Assembly: GCF_000196175.1 (NCBI RefSeq)
Contig: NC_005363.1
Location: 620,001 to 684,000 of the forward strand
From: Bdellovibrio bacteriovorus HD100
GTDB taxonomy: Bacteria; Bdellovibrionota; Bdellovibrionia; Bdellovibrionales; Bdellovibrionaceae
DNA: 64,000 nucleotides
Reading direction: 5' to 3'
How positions within the stretch are numbered: position 1 is the stretch's first letter; every line of letters starts with the position of its first letter. This document shows positions 53,132 through 62,198 of this stretch, one piece after another. The notes beneath the pieces were generated by a model, which saw only the letters and a program-made list of their open reading frames with translations, had not been told where the DNA came from and ran no database searches. A program made the position numbers and the translations under genes.

Positions 53132-54101
53132 TATACCTTCTAGCAACGTCATGGAAGAAACCGGGTCCATGAAACACAAGTGCAGAATAAATTTGAACAA
53201 GATCGGCGCCCATTTGCAATCTTTCAAAGACATCTTCTGGGCTCATAATGCCCCCAACACTGACTAAAAGCAGGCCTTCGCGTTTTTTGCCCAAAGTTTG
53301 AACAGCAATCTGAAGGGCGCGCTGCGAAAGTTGCTTTAAAGGAGCGCCAGAAAGGCCTCCTTCAGCTGGGAAATGGCATCCTGCGGGACGGGACAATGTG
53401 GTGTTCGTCAAAACAAAACCATCCACACCCAGTTCCTGGCAGTTGGACACGGCTTCGGCCAGTCCTTCTTCACCCATGTCGGGGGAAAGCTTTACCAGCA
53501 CCGGCGTGGGCTCGAAGTGAGAAACACGGTCCACGATAGGGCCAATCAAGGCGCGCAGATTCTCTTTTTTCTGAAGATCTCGAAGGCCCGCTGTGTTGGG
53601 GCTTGAGATATTCACAACAAAGGCATCTGCAAACGGGCGGAACTGGTCCACCAAAGTCAAATAGTCCGCCACGGCATCATTGTTCGGAGTGTGACGGTTC
53701 TTTCCGATGTTTACAAAAATCGGGGTGCGGTAGTTCGGCGCATAGGACGCCAGATTGTGAAAAACTTCATCGCCACCGTCAGAAGGAAAACCCATCTTGT
53801 TCCACATGGCCTGAAGTTCCAGGTCGCGGTCCATGATTTTTCCAGGATTCGGAGTTTGCGCGCGGGGAGTGATGGTGCCGACTTCAACAAAGCCGCAACC
53901 CAACGCCCACCATTCTTTCAGATGTTCCGCATTTTTATCAACACCGCCGGCAATACCCATGGGATTGGCGAATTCAAGACCTCGCCAGGTAAAGCTCTTC
54001 CAGTGCGGAGTTTTTCGTCCGTGAATCAGAGAGTAGAGAGGAAGACCCAGTGAGCTCAGATCGTGAGCCCACTGGGGTGGTAAAAGCAACCAAGGGCGCA
54101 T
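53118..54101 (-). CDS. pyrD: Dihydroorotate dehydrogenase (quinone), class 2
   Basis: This FMN enzyme oxidises dihydroorotate to orotate in pyrimidine synthesis, passing electrons to quinone at the inner membrane. The N-terminal helical part (LGLPLYSLIHGRKTP) is the membrane-binding element of class 2. NPMGIAGGVDKNAEHLKEWW, the NISSPNT loop with the catalytic Ser of class 2, and SVGGIMSPEDVFERLQMGADLVQIY are all present. The start overlaps the gdhA stop by one base (TAATG), so translation is coupled. Confidence 0.96.
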   Translation of the reverse strand: MRPWLLLPPQWAHDLSSLGLPLYSLIHGRKTPHWKSFTWRGLEFANPMGIAGGVDKNAEHLKEWWALGCGFVEVGTITPRAQTPNPGKIMDRDLELQAMWNKMGFPSDGGDEVFHNLASYAPNYRTPIFVNIGKNRHTPNNDAVADYLTLVDQFRPFADAFVVNISSPNTAGLRDLQKKENLRALIGPIVDRVSHFEPTPVLVKLSPDMGEEGLAEAVSNCQELGVDGFVLTNTTLSRPAGCHFPAEGGLSGAPLKQLSQRALQIAVQTLGKKREGLLLVSVGGIMSPEDVFERLQMGADLVQIYSALVFHGPGFFHDVARRYNDGR

Positions 54102-55375
54102 TAGCGAGGGTACAAGCCTCTGAGCAGCATCGCGCGCTCAAGACGTTGAACAGAAACCGCCATTGCAGCAGATCTCATATCAATGTTCTTTTCTTTGGCC
54201 AAAGAATAACCCTTGTCGAAGGCTTTGGTGATGATGCCTTTCAGGCGGCCATTCACTTCGTCTTCGTCCCAGAAGTAAGACATGGTGTCTTGAACCCACT
54301 CGAAGTAGGAAACGATCACACCACCGCCGTTGGCGATAACGTCCGGAGCAATAAAGACACCGCGTTTATGAAGGATTTTTGTCGCCGCATTGGTGATAGG
54401 ACCGTTGGCGCCTTCCACGATGATCTTTGCCTGGATTTTTTCTGCATTGTGCGTGTCGATCTGATTTTCCAGAGCGCACGGGAACAAAGCATCACACTTC
54501 ACTTCAAGCAGCTCTTCATTGCTGATCGGCTGAGCTTTTGGATAACCCTTCAGGAACTTGTGAGCCTTGATGTATTCGTTCACTTCGTTGATGTCCAGAC
54601 CGTCGCCGTTGAAGATACCACCGGAAACGTCACTGACAGCCACGATGCGGGCACCGCGCTCATGCGCAAATTTCGCCGCGAAAGAACCCACGTTACCGAA
54701 GCCCTGGATCGCGATGGAAGCGCCCTTCATGCTCATGTTGCAAACTTCGAAAGCTTTTTCTGCAACATAAACAACACCCAAACCGGTCGCATGGTTACGA
54801 CCCAAAGAACCACCGATTTCCACCGGCTTGCCAGTCACCACGCCCGGTTGAGCGAAGCCACCTTGTTCTTGAGAATAAGTGTCCATGAACCAAGCCATCG
54901 TCTGTGGATCAGTGCCCACGTCCGGAGCTGGAATATCTTTTGTCGGGCCCACGAAAGGACCGATTTCAGAAGCATAACGACGAGTCAGATTTTGTTTTTC
55001 AGTGCGGGAAAGTTTGGTCGGATCAACAGTGATACCGCCTTTTGCGCCGCCCAAAGGAAGACCCAAAACAGAGTTCTTGAAGGTCATCAAAGCCGCAAGG
55101 CCGACAACTTCGGAAAGGTCCACGTTCTGGTGATAACGGATGCCACCTTTGTAGGGGCCCAACGTTGGAGAGTATTGAACACGGTAGCCCGTGAATACTT
55201 TCACACTGTGGTCGTCCATACGAACAGGGACAGAAACTGTGATGCAACGACGAGGTCTTTTTAGACGCTCAAGGATGTTGGGATCGCAGTTGATAATTTT
55301 AGCAGCTTCATCGAGAGTTTGAATGGCGTTTCTGAAAAGAGGCCCGTCATAGAGAGGCTCTATCTTGTGTTCCAT
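54101..55375 (-). CDS. gdhA: Glutamate dehydrogenase (Glu/Leu/Phe/Val family), 424 aa
   Basis: The chain has the family's catalytic lysine region (YKGGIRYHQNVDLSEVVGL then LGLPLGGAKGGITVDP) and a nucleotide-binding GFGNVGS at about 230. It reversibly converts glutamate to 2-oxoglutarate and ammonia. An AAGGAG lies nine bases before the ATG. Predators gain amino acids from prey, so a catabolic role is plausible. It heads the minus run gdhA-pyrD-NUDIX-GT-GT. Coenzyme preference cannot be told by eye. Confidence 0.93.
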   Translation of the reverse strand: MEHKIEPLYDGPLFRNAIQTLDEAAKIINCDPNILERLKRPRRCITVSVPVRMDDHSVKVFTGYRVQYSPTLGPYKGGIRYHQNVDLSEVVGLAALMTFKNSVLGLPLGGAKGGITVDPTKLSRTEKQNLTRRYASEIGPFVGPTKDIPAPDVGTDPQTMAWFMDTYSQEQGGFAQPGVVTGKPVEIGGSLGRNHATGLGVVYVAEKAFEVCNMSMKGASIAIQGFGNVGSFAAKFAHERGARIVAVSDVSGGIFNGDGLDINEVNEYIKAHKFLKGYPKAQPISNEELLEVKCDALFPCALENQIDTHNAEKIQAKIIVEGANGPITNAATKILHKRGVFIAPDVIANGGGVIVSYFEWVQDTMSYFWDEDEVNGRLKGIITKAFDKGYSLAKEKNIDMRSAAMAVSVQRLERAMLLRGLYPR

Positions 55376-55482
55376 GGTATGTGTCTCCTTAAGTACACGG
55401 TGAAATTTTAGTGAAGTAAATACTCAAAGTCACTCCGGAAAAAGGTGATGACTCAGTGGTTCTTTTTGACCACAATGGGCCT

Positions 55483-57192
55483 ATGCTTCAGTCGTGGTTT
55501 AGCCTATTTAGCGTCCTATTATTCAGTCCCCAACTTTATGCCGAAAGCCCGCAAAGAGCTTTTATGGAGCAGTTCCAAAGCTCCCGAATCAGCTTCCCGG
55601 CGGAGGACTCTCCGTTACTGGGTGACAGCCCGGGGCGTTATCCAGAGCCTTTGAATTTTATCATGACCAATCTCATCAGCTGGATTCCCACCGGTGAACC
55701 CAAGCTGATGTCCTCAGGCTGTGCCCCGGAAGTTTGGGCGGCACGCATGCAAGACACGCGGGTTCAGAAGTCCGCCCAGTTGCAGGGGGCCTTGGTGCAG
55801 AAATACTTCCAGGACTGCCGGTCCGAACTTGAAACCGGAGACAACGGTTCGTTAGTCAATCTGCGCCGGATGATGACAATGAAGTACGACCCACAGGGGC
55901 ATCCGTTCCTGCGCCGGGTGGTGGTCAATCTGCCAGGCAACGTAAAACTGAAAGGTCTGCTGGGCTTGAAGGGCGACATGAAACGCCGTCCGCTGGTGAT
56001 TGTGCGTCTGGGGATTTTTTCCAACGTTGAGGACTTCAAACCAGAGCGTGCGTGGCTGATGATGTTATTTGAACAGTCGCCGTTTAATGTTTTGATGCTT
56101 GAAAACATGTCCAGCCCGGACTTTGTTGCCAATAACAGCCGCTTCTCTTTCGGGGGGTATGACGAAGGCATTCAGAATATTCTGGTGGCGCGACTGCTGC
56201 AGGACCCGATTGAACCTCTGTCGCAGATGGTGGACAGTGTACACGTGTTTGGCATCAGTCTGGGGGGGCATGGGGTGCTCTATTCCTCCCTTCTGAACAA
56301 ATACAATTCACCGAAGCGCGGCCCGTTGATCAACAGTTTCACGGCACTGTGTCCGGTGGTGAACCTGCGCTCGACGATGCAGTCCCTGACCCACAGTGGG
56401 GTGAAGTCCGCGTTTGTGGATCTGTGGAGCCGCCAGCGCCTGAAAGGCCTTGAGCAGAAAATCCCTTCGCTGGTCACGTATGACAACTTTGCTTTCCTGA
56501 GCAAGGCCATCTCTGAAATCGCCCGCACCTATCATGGCGGTCTTTCGTACGTGAAAGCCGTGAATCTGCCACCGGGGCAGGAGGACAGCATTCATTTTTG
56601 GGATCTGAATGATTTCTGGCGCCACTACAAGCAGGTCGAAGAGCCGGTGATGATCTATGCAACCGAGCAGGATCCGGCGGTGCCTTATGATCTGAATGCC
56701 CAGATGCTTTTGAATAAAGACCTGAAGGTGGACAGCAAAAATATCCGCGTGGTGGAGTTGCCTCAGGGGATGCACTGCACTTTGCCGATTCCTTACGACT
56801 GGAGTGCTTTGACCTCGTTGTTCCAGTCTTATATTTTGTCTCATTCCCCGAACTTTAAAATGACCGAACAAAAACTGGAGATGGATCTTTCCGACGAGGA
56901 GTGGACCGGGTTCTTTGACTCCGGCTCTCGCGTGAAGTTTGAAGTCGAAGAGCCAGGCAAAAAACAGGGCTTCGTGACGGTCGGTTTGGAAGTGGAAAAT
57001 GCCAAGGGCAAAACCAAGTCCATGAGTCTGAGTCTGCCGCTGTCGCAGTTTGATTTCCGTTTCTTCAACAAAGACATGACCGGATCTGAGCAGGAAATGA
57101 TCGTGCGCTGGCTGAATCAAAATTTGAAAGTGCGCATTGACCAAAGCAAAGGCAAAGCATTGCTCGTGGCCTCATGGCCGGTGGCCCTTTGA
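55483..57192 (+). CDS. Exported alpha/beta-hydrolase-fold protein, 569 aa
   Basis: The ATG at 55483 starts MLQSWFSLFSVLLFSPQLYA, a signal peptide; a GTG nine codons upstream is less likely. The nucleophile elbow GISLGGHGVLYSS (Ser in GxSxG at about 264) and MIYATEQDPAVPYDLN, with the later GMHCTLP holding a possible catalytic His, fit the alpha/beta-hydrolase fold. About 120 extra C-terminal residues form a separate domain. A lipase, esterase or peptidase of the periplasm or prey is possible. It ends directly against the convergent AlkB-like gene with no gap and no visible terminator. Confidence 0.72.
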   Translation: MLQSWFSLFSVLLFSPQLYAESPQRAFMEQFQSSRISFPAEDSPLLGDSPGRYPEPLNFIMTNLISWIPTGEPKLMSSGCAPEVWAARMQDTRVQKSAQLQGALVQKYFQDCRSELETGDNGSLVNLRRMMTMKYDPQGHPFLRRVVVNLPGNVKLKGLLGLKGDMKRRPLVIVRLGIFSNVEDFKPERAWLMMLFEQSPFNVLMLENMSSPDFVANNSRFSFGGYDEGIQNILVARLLQDPIEPLSQMVDSVHVFGISLGGHGVLYSSLLNKYNSPKRGPLINSFTALCPVVNLRSTMQSLTHSGVKSAFVDLWSRQRLKGLEQKIPSLVTYDNFAFLSKAISEIARTYHGGLSYVKAVNLPPGQEDSIHFWDLNDFWRHYKQVEEPVMIYATEQDPAVPYDLNAQMLLNKDLKVDSKNIRVVELPQGMHCTLPIPYDWSALTSLFQSYILSHSPNFKMTEQKLEMDLSDEEWTGFFDSGSRVKFEVEEPGKKQGFVTVGLEVENAKGKTKSMSLSLPLSQFDFRFFNKDMTGSEQEMIVRWLNQNLKVRIDQSKGKALLVASWPVAL

Positions 57193-58104
57193 TTATTTCG
57201 ACAGTTCTTCTTTGAAGAAGTCGGAATGCTCCGCCAGCTTTTCCATATAGCCCTGCACATCCTCTTTTGCCTCTGCGGACAGGCGGTGGAAGGGAGTGAT
57301 GTGCTCATCCGGGACATAGCGGAAGGTGAAGTTGATCCGCCGGGTTTCAAAGTTTGAAATCTCGTTCAGCGGGAAAGAATCCCCGGACTTGCGATCCACG
57401 CGCTGAACGCGGTGGAACAGATGTTTCTTGAATTTATCCCCGCCAAAAATCTGCAGCGAACTGTCTTCCAGCCATTGTTGGAAGACGGCATTGGATTTGG
57501 ATTCCGTACCCTGGCTTGAAACGAACTGGAAGAACGCACGTTCCCCGAAAGAAATCGACGCCACCGGGCCTGGTTCAAAATCCTTGTGCTCGCCCACGCG
57601 GGCGCAGTCATTCTTTTTGCCGTCTTCACCAATCTGATCGCCGTAATAGTTGATCAGGCAGGTGTTCAAATGCCAGCCGCGGGGGATATCCCGGGGCGCA
57701 TAGGTGTCATGCACCAGGGCTTCGATCTTTTGGATCAGATACTCCAAAATCGGCGGATATCCTTCAGCAGTGACACAGCGGTTGTAGATGCCTTTGGGCG
57801 GATGATAATAGTTCAGACAGGCAAACTGCCAGTTCCCCAGCCAGTACACCGGGCGCAGCAGCGGACGCTGTTTCTGGTTTTCCGGTGGTGGGTTGTTTTT
57901 GGAATAACGCATTTCCCAGATCGGATAGAGCGTTTTCAGATAGGCCATAATCTCGGCCTTTTCGCGGGCAGAGATGTAGTTCTGCTTGTAAATCAAACCA
58001 TAGGGCAGGGACTTTTCGCCGCCGTCATTGCCGCCTTTTTTCGGGCCAGTGCTCGCGGAACGCGGGGCCGGTTTGGATGGGAATCTGCCTTTGGGTTTGA
58101 ACAT
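57193..58104 (-). CDS. AlkB-like 2OG-Fe(II) dioxygenase, 303 aa
   Basis: The metal triad can be seen: His173-x-Asp175 in GEHKDFEPG, and a distal His231 in KKHLFHRVQR (His228 is an alternative). The 2-oxoglutarate Arg is in RINFTFR at 256-262, a strong match to the AlkB RxNxTFR motif, and VASISFGERAFFQF is typical. AlkB enzymes remove alkyl groups from DNA or RNA. This protein is longer than E. coli AlkB (216 residues), with a basic N-terminal extension of 30 residues. The substrate is not known. Confidence 0.9.
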   Translation of the reverse strand: MFKPKGRFPSKPAPRSASTGPKKGGNDGGEKSLPYGLIYKQNYISAREKAEIMAYLKTLYPIWEMRYSKNNPPPENQKQRPLLRPVYWLGNWQFACLNYYHPPKGIYNRCVTAEGYPPILEYLIQKIEALVHDTYAPRDIPRGWHLNTCLINYYGDQIGEDGKKNDCARVGEHKDFEPGPVASISFGERAFFQFVSSQGTESKSNAVFQQWLEDSSLQIFGGDKFKKHLFHRVQRVDRKSGDSFPLNEISNFETRRINFTFRYVPDEHITPFHRLSAEAKEDVQGYMEKLAEHSDFFKEELSK

Positions 58105-58220
58105 AGGCCAAGGGTTCTATCATGAGGCCCCCGGGGCCGCCAAGTGCGGGGTTTTGGGGGTGACAGGCCGGGCCTTTTTGGGCTACAAGGGAAGCTCAAT
58201 TGCTCCGGGAGAATGAAAAA

Positions 58221-59249
58221 ATGACAACACCCGTAAAGGCCTCCGTGGGTCCTCAGGAAAAAGAACTTCTTCTAAATCAGATTCCTTTCCTAAAAGGCAA
58301 AAAAATCCTGATTATCGGCGATGTGGGCCTGGATGAGTATGTCATGGGCCAGGTTCGCCGCATCAGCCCCGAAGCACCAGTCCCGGTTCTGGAAGTGGAA
58401 GAAGAAGACATGCGCCTGGGGCTTGCTGCCAACGTGGCTCAAAACGTGGCCAGCCTTGGTGGGGAAGCCATGCTGGTTTCTGTTGTGGGCGATGACACCG
58501 GTGCCAACCTGCTGCGTGAACTGTTCGCCAAAAGTGGTGTCAGCTGGGATTACATGATCGTCGACAAGGCTCGTCCCACCACACGCAAAACCCGCGTGAT
58601 GGCCAAACACCATCACCTGGTGCGTGTGGACTATGAATTGCGCAAGTATCTTTCTGCCGAAGCCGAAGCCCGCCTGATTGAGACTGTTGAAAAGAATGTG
58701 GCTAAAGCCGATTGCGTGGTGATCGAGGATTACGCCAAGGGTGTGATTTCCCGCAACGTCGTGGAAAAGGTTGCTGCTATTTGCAAAAAGCACGGAAAAA
58801 AACTGATGGTTGATCCCCATCGCAACAACCACGGTTCATTCTATCAGGGCGTGGACTTGATCAAGCCAAACTATGATGAAGCGGTTGTATTGACGGGCAT
58901 GGATTTCGATGATCTGCGTGACAACCCGAACAAGGTTGTGGATGTGGCGCGTGCTCTGCAAAAACTGACAGGTGCCAAAGATGTCGTTCTGACTCGTGGT
59001 AAAGACGGCATGACCATCGTTTCTGGTGATGAGATCACCGAAGTTCCAACCTATGCCCGTAAGGTCTTTGACGTGACGGGTGCGGGGGACACGGTCATTG
59101 CTGCTCTTTCCTTGGGGCTGGTTTCGGGCTTGTCTTTGGTTCATTCCTGCATGCTGGCGAACTATGCCGCCGGTGTGGTGGTGGGTAAAGTGGGCTGCGT
59201 GCCTTGCGAAATCCCGGAACTGAAGGAATACATCCAAACTGCGCACTAA
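58221..59249 (+). CDS. rfaE1: D-glycero-beta-D-manno-heptose-7-phosphate kinase (RfaE1-type)
   Basis: This PfkB-family sugar kinase of 342 residues has KILIIGDVGLDEYVMGQVRR at the N-terminus, ISPEAPVPVLEVEEE, and the ATP-binding VTGAGDTVIAALSLG with the catalytic Asp. It phosphorylates heptose 7-phosphate in the ADP-heptose pathway for lipopolysaccharide core. The adenylyltransferase half of E. coli HldE is absent, so it must be encoded elsewhere. GGGAG precedes the ATG at 58221; the upstream TTG at 58200 is a less good start. The following gene begins 11 bp after the stop. Confidence 0.93.
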   Translation: MTTPVKASVGPQEKELLLNQIPFLKGKKILIIGDVGLDEYVMGQVRRISPEAPVPVLEVEEEDMRLGLAANVAQNVASLGGEAMLVSVVGDDTGANLLRELFAKSGVSWDYMIVDKARPTTRKTRVMAKHHHLVRVDYELRKYLSAEAEARLIETVEKNVAKADCVVIEDYAKGVISRNVVEKVAAICKKHGKKLMVDPHRNNHGSFYQGVDLIKPNYDEAVVLTGMDFDDLRDNPNKVVDVARALQKLTGAKDVVLTRGKDGMTIVSGDEITEVPTYARKVFDVTGAGDTVIAALSLGLVSGLSLVHSCMLANYAAGVVVGKVGCVPCEIPELKEYIQTAH

Positions 59250-59260
59250 CGGAGCCTGCC

Positions 59261-59638
59261 ATGCAAAAGACTTATACTGTGAACAGCAAGCTTTTGCCGG
59301 CGGGTTTTCCTCGCGAGTTTGATGCCCATATTTACTTTGAAAGTGCCAGCCTCACCAAAGCGGAGCATCTTCGCGACGAGGCCATTCGCATGTTTGAAGG
59401 CAAAAAAGTCTTCGTCGGCGAAATGATTCCGGAAGCCATCGGGCCGCATCCGGTCCCTATGTTTGAAATCAATTTTCCCAAAGAGCATTTTACGGAAGTG
59501 GTCCTGTGGCTTATGCATGAGCGCGGGGATCTTTCGGTCCTGGTCCATGAATTGACCGGGGATGACTTGTATGACCATACCCAGGCTGCCATGTGGCTGG
59601 GTCCGGCTGTTGAGCTCAAATACGACAGATTTAAGTGA
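59261..59638 (+). CDS. DOPA 4,5-dioxygenase-family protein, 125 aa
   Basis: The ATG at 59261 follows GGAG. The sequence shows the family's His motifs: FDAHIYFES, IGPHPVPMFEI, LMHERGDLSVLVHELTGDDL and YDHTQAAMWLGP. In fungi and plants this family opens catechol rings such as DOPA to make pigment precursors; bacterial members are mostly uncharacterised. It lies 11 bp after the heptose kinase and is likely co-transcribed, though no shared pathway is evident. Confidence 0.87.
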   Translation: MQKTYTVNSKLLPAGFPREFDAHIYFESASLTKAEHLRDEAIRMFEGKKVFVGEMIPEAIGPHPVPMFEINFPKEHFTEVVLWLMHERGDLSVLVHELTGDDLYDHTQAAMWLGPAVELKYDRFK

Positions 59639-59846
59639 TCTTCTGTTTTTTTTTTGATTTTCGGACTGGTACTGGGGCCTCATGATGTTATACTGGGGTT
59701 CAGGCAGCACGGAAGTCTTTGGCTGCTCGTCTTAAAATGATACTCGATTCTGTACGCTGATACTCGATATTCGTTTCCCGGTAACTACCGATACTGAACC
59801 ACAGGTGATTGCGTCCCAACAATGTTTCGCCAACAAAGGACATGCT
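59639..59846 (+). promoter_or_regulatory. Upstream region of slyD with a direct repeat
   Basis: TGATACTCGAT occurs at 59738-59748 and again at 59758-59768, with starts exactly 20 bp apart, about two helical turns. A related CCGATACTG follows at 59788. The region has no gene. The repeat may be an activator or repressor site for the downstream slyD, and CCGATAC could be a weak FliA-like -10. Confidence 0.45.
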
Positions 59847-60326
59847 ATGAACGTTCAGATTGTATCGTTTCACTGTGTTCTTAAAAACAAGCTGGGTAAG
59901 GTCATCAGTTCGACCTACAATCGTGATGTGCTGACTTCTTTGAATGGAGCCGAAGATCAGCTTCAGGCTCTTTCCAAGGGTTTGACGAACATCCGCAAGG
60001 GTGAAAAACGACAGATCGCTGTCAGGGCCGAAGAGGCCTACGGTTACTATGACACTTCCAAGGTTTTAGAGATCTCCCGTGATTCCCTGGTGGGCGGCCG
60101 CAAGCTGCGTCTTGGGGAAAGTGTGATCTTCGCCAGAGAAGGTCATAAGGCTGAAAAATTCCGAGTCACAAAGCTGTCGCCGGATCAAATCACCCTGGAT
60201 GGCAATCATCCCTTGGCCGGGCAGGATCTGATTTTCGAAATTGAAGCTTTGGAAGTTCGGGAAGCGACACCGGAGGAAATCCGTGAATCGCTGCCGGACG
60301 TGGAAGATGGCATGACTCTTCACTGA
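59847..60326 (+). CDS. slyD: SlyD-like FKBP-type peptidyl-prolyl isomerase, 159 aa
   Basis: The ATG at 59847 follows AAAGGA; 14 upstream codons lack support. The FKBP core (NGAEDQLQALSKGLTNIRKGEKRQI, then EEAYGYYDTSKV) is interrupted by an IF-type insert (SRDSLVGGRKLRLGESVIF) and closes with LDGNHPLAGQDLIFEIEALEVREA, a very close match to SlyD. The His-rich nickel-binding tail of E. coli SlyD is absent. It acts as a chaperone and prolyl isomerase in the cytoplasm. Confidence 0.93.
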   Translation: MNVQIVSFHCVLKNKLGKVISSTYNRDVLTSLNGAEDQLQALSKGLTNIRKGEKRQIAVRAEEAYGYYDTSKVLEISRDSLVGGRKLRLGESVIFAREGHKAEKFRVTKLSPDQITLDGNHPLAGQDLIFEIEALEVREATPEEIRESLPDVEDGMTLH

Positions 60327-60327
60327 T

Positions 60328-60355
60328 AAGAAAGGGCGCTGTGCGCCCTTTCTTT
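60328..60355. terminator. Bidirectional intrinsic terminator
   Basis: AAGAAAGGGCGC pairs with GCGCCCTTTCTT. The hairpin begins one base after the slyD stop and its far end overlaps the stop codon of the convergent gene at 60354. Confidence 0.88.
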
Positions 60356-61199
60356 ATTCGCAGCCCATGGCTGGGCCCAATTCGGTCTGGTAGGGAGGGC
60401 CCATTTTCCTGACCTGCTCGCAGCTGTTGTTGACCTTGTGAGCGCAGACTTTGAAGGTGGGCACACCTTGAGAACGCAGCGTTTTCAGGATTTCAACAGC
60501 GGCAGGGACACTTCGAATGTGACTTCTTAAGAACCAGTTGGTCAGACTGAGCGAACCAATGCACAGATCCATGCTGATCTTCCAGTCGTTCATCTTTTCA
60601 ATGAAGGCCGGACACTCATGATCCAAAGACTTTAGGATCAGGGCGTCGATTTCAGGTCTGGCGATCATTCTTTTGAAGCGTGATTCTGAAACTGACCCGA
60701 TCATCTCGCGATCACAGCGGACAATAGCTGTCTCCATGGCTGAAACCGTAATGGGATTTTCTGGTTGAAGCAGCTGCCAAAGGGCGGTGGAGTTTCTATA
60801 GTCTTCGTCAAAGATTCCCACGATTGGCAGCAGTTCGTGCAGGACCAGCAAAGTCCTTTGTTTTTCGTTCAACTTTTTCCAGGCCGTTCGCGACATGACG
60901 ATCTTTGGAGGAATGGCCAGAGGCTGGTTGACGGCGGCGACTTCGCGCCCATCCAGTGTCAGGGACTCGACGGAAGAAAACACCACTGACAGTCTTGCCT
61001 GATCCAGAACTTCACGTTTGATCGCAGCACCGTTTTCCAACGGCAGATTCAAAGGCAGCCGTTCCAGAGCCGAATCCAGGGCAATCAAAAACTCTGCAAC
61101 AAAAGGGTCACCGCCGTTGGTTTCCTGACCGTCGTTCAGCGGCGAGGCCCACACCGGGGAAAGCATTCCGATCAGCAGGAAAGACAAAATCAGTTTCAT
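60354..61199 (-). CDS. Exported protein with LTLDG/LHE core, partner of TIGR02147 regulator, 281 aa
   Basis: The signal peptide is MKLILSFLLIGMLSPVWA. A TNGGDP near 28 is followed by VESLTLDGREVAAVNQP and LLVLHELLPIVGIFDEDYRNS at about 80-155, which resemble the core of the exported protein at 11525. The last 120 residues carry Cys pairs (CDREM, HECPA, DLCIG, KVCAHKV) and end AMGCE. Function is unknown. The ATG overlaps the regulator stop (ATGA), so the two are one unit. Confidence 0.82.
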   Translation of the reverse strand: MKLILSFLLIGMLSPVWASPLNDGQETNGGDPFVAEFLIALDSALERLPLNLPLENGAAIKREVLDQARLSVVFSSVESLTLDGREVAAVNQPLAIPPKIVMSRTAWKKLNEKQRTLLVLHELLPIVGIFDEDYRNSTALWQLLQPENPITVSAMETAIVRCDREMIGSVSESRFKRMIARPEIDALILKSLDHECPAFIEKMNDWKISMDLCIGSLSLTNWFLRSHIRSVPAAVEILKTLRSQGVPTFKVCAHKVNNSCEQVRKMGPPYQTELGPAMGCE

Positions 61200-61930
61200 A
61201 GAATCTCCTCTTTAACAGGATACAGGGCGCTGCTGAAGTTATAGACGGCATTCAGTTGATGTCTTCTTTTTTCAGCCAGGCGGTGAATGCGGTGGCGGGC
61301 TTCGCGGATGATGTCTTTAATGGCGGGAATATCGTCGGTATGAATGGCGACGGTCAGAGTGCTGTTGTCGCGTTTTTCCATGGGCACTTCTTCCAGGGCT
61401 TTTTGTGCCATCTCCAGATATTTTTTCTGCAGGCCCCGGCGCAGTTCGGTGGTGTAGGGAATGGTGACAGTGGTCAGATTTGAAGGCAGGTAGTTTCCGT
61501 TATCAGTGCTTCTGTGCAGAATTTTATGACTTTCCAGATACTCGATGGTCTTTTGGATCTGTTCTTCTGTCATGCCGAAAAGATCCGCCAGCGCCGACAT
61601 GTTGCGGGTGGCATTCGGCAACTTCAGCGTTTCCAGCAGAATCGGGTGAACCCAGCTGTAAGTGGATTCAAAGAACTCTGAATTCAGCGGGTTGAACGAA
61701 TTGGCGCCATTCACGACGCCCTTAAGCTGTTCAGTTTCTTCCGGCGTGAGCTTCATGCAGTCCACCCACTTTTCGACGGTTTCATCTGAAGGGATGCGCA
61801 GACCGTTTAACACTTTGGATAAAGAGCTGGGGTCCGTCTTTAGCAAGCGGGCAAAGGATCTCAGAGAGAATTTGGGATTCTTCTCCTGACGTTTTTTTAA
61901 CTGTAACTGCATAAACTGTTGGACTGTCAT
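61196..61930 (-). CDS. TIGR02147-family regulator, 244 aa
   Basis: FSLRSFARLLKTDPSSLSKVLNGLRIPSDE at about 21-50 is an XRE-like helix-turn-helix. A second winged-helix-like region (MSALADLFGMTEEQIQKTIEYLESHKIL) and the C-terminal domain with STLTVAIHTDDIPAIKD follow, as in TIGR02147 proteins. It overlaps the downstream exported gene by four bases, tighter than at the 10649 locus. It may sense a metabolite or envelope signal, but no ligand is known. Confidence 0.84.
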   Translation of the reverse strand: MTVQQFMQLQLKKRQEKNPKFSLRSFARLLKTDPSSLSKVLNGLRIPSDETVEKWVDCMKLTPEETEQLKGVVNGANSFNPLNSEFFESTYSWVHPILLETLKLPNATRNMSALADLFGMTEEQIQKTIEYLESHKILHRSTDNGNYLPSNLTTVTIPYTTELRRGLQKKYLEMAQKALEEVPMEKRDNSTLTVAIHTDDIPAIKDIIREARHRIHRLAEKRRHQLNAVYNFSSALYPVKEEIL

Positions 61931-62198
61931 GGAGCAATTAATTCATGACTATGATTCGCTTTAAAACAAAAAAGTGAAATGAAGCGTGTAATTGTGGCTT
62001 TAACGCGAGCCACATTGCGCGTTGCGATGCGCTTGGGGAGCGGATTTGAGGGCTGGACGAAAGGCTTCTCAGTTCGTTCTCAGCTCCGTTTTAAATGCAT
62101 TTCTACAACATAATGTGGCGACGAAATAGAGCAACACTGAGAAAAACCCGAACCTTTCTATAGATTTGAATGCAGTACGTTTTACGACGGAGTCAGGG
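61931..62198. other. Divergent intergenic region with a small hairpin
   Basis: This 268-bp gap separates the regulator gene (minus) from the lipoprotein gene (plus). It contains GTGGCT-TTAACGCG-AGCCAC at 61994-62013, a perfect 6-bp inverted repeat with no T-tract, followed by GCGC repeats. I see no gene. Both promoters must lie here. Confidence 0.5.

Noticed and set aside
54050-55264. 404-codon open frame on the plus strand opposite gdhA
   Set aside because: No start signal or recognisable domain; gdhA on the other strand is certain.
61994-62013. Terminator at GTGGCT/AGCCAC hairpin
   Set aside because: No T-tract on either strand and located between divergent genes.
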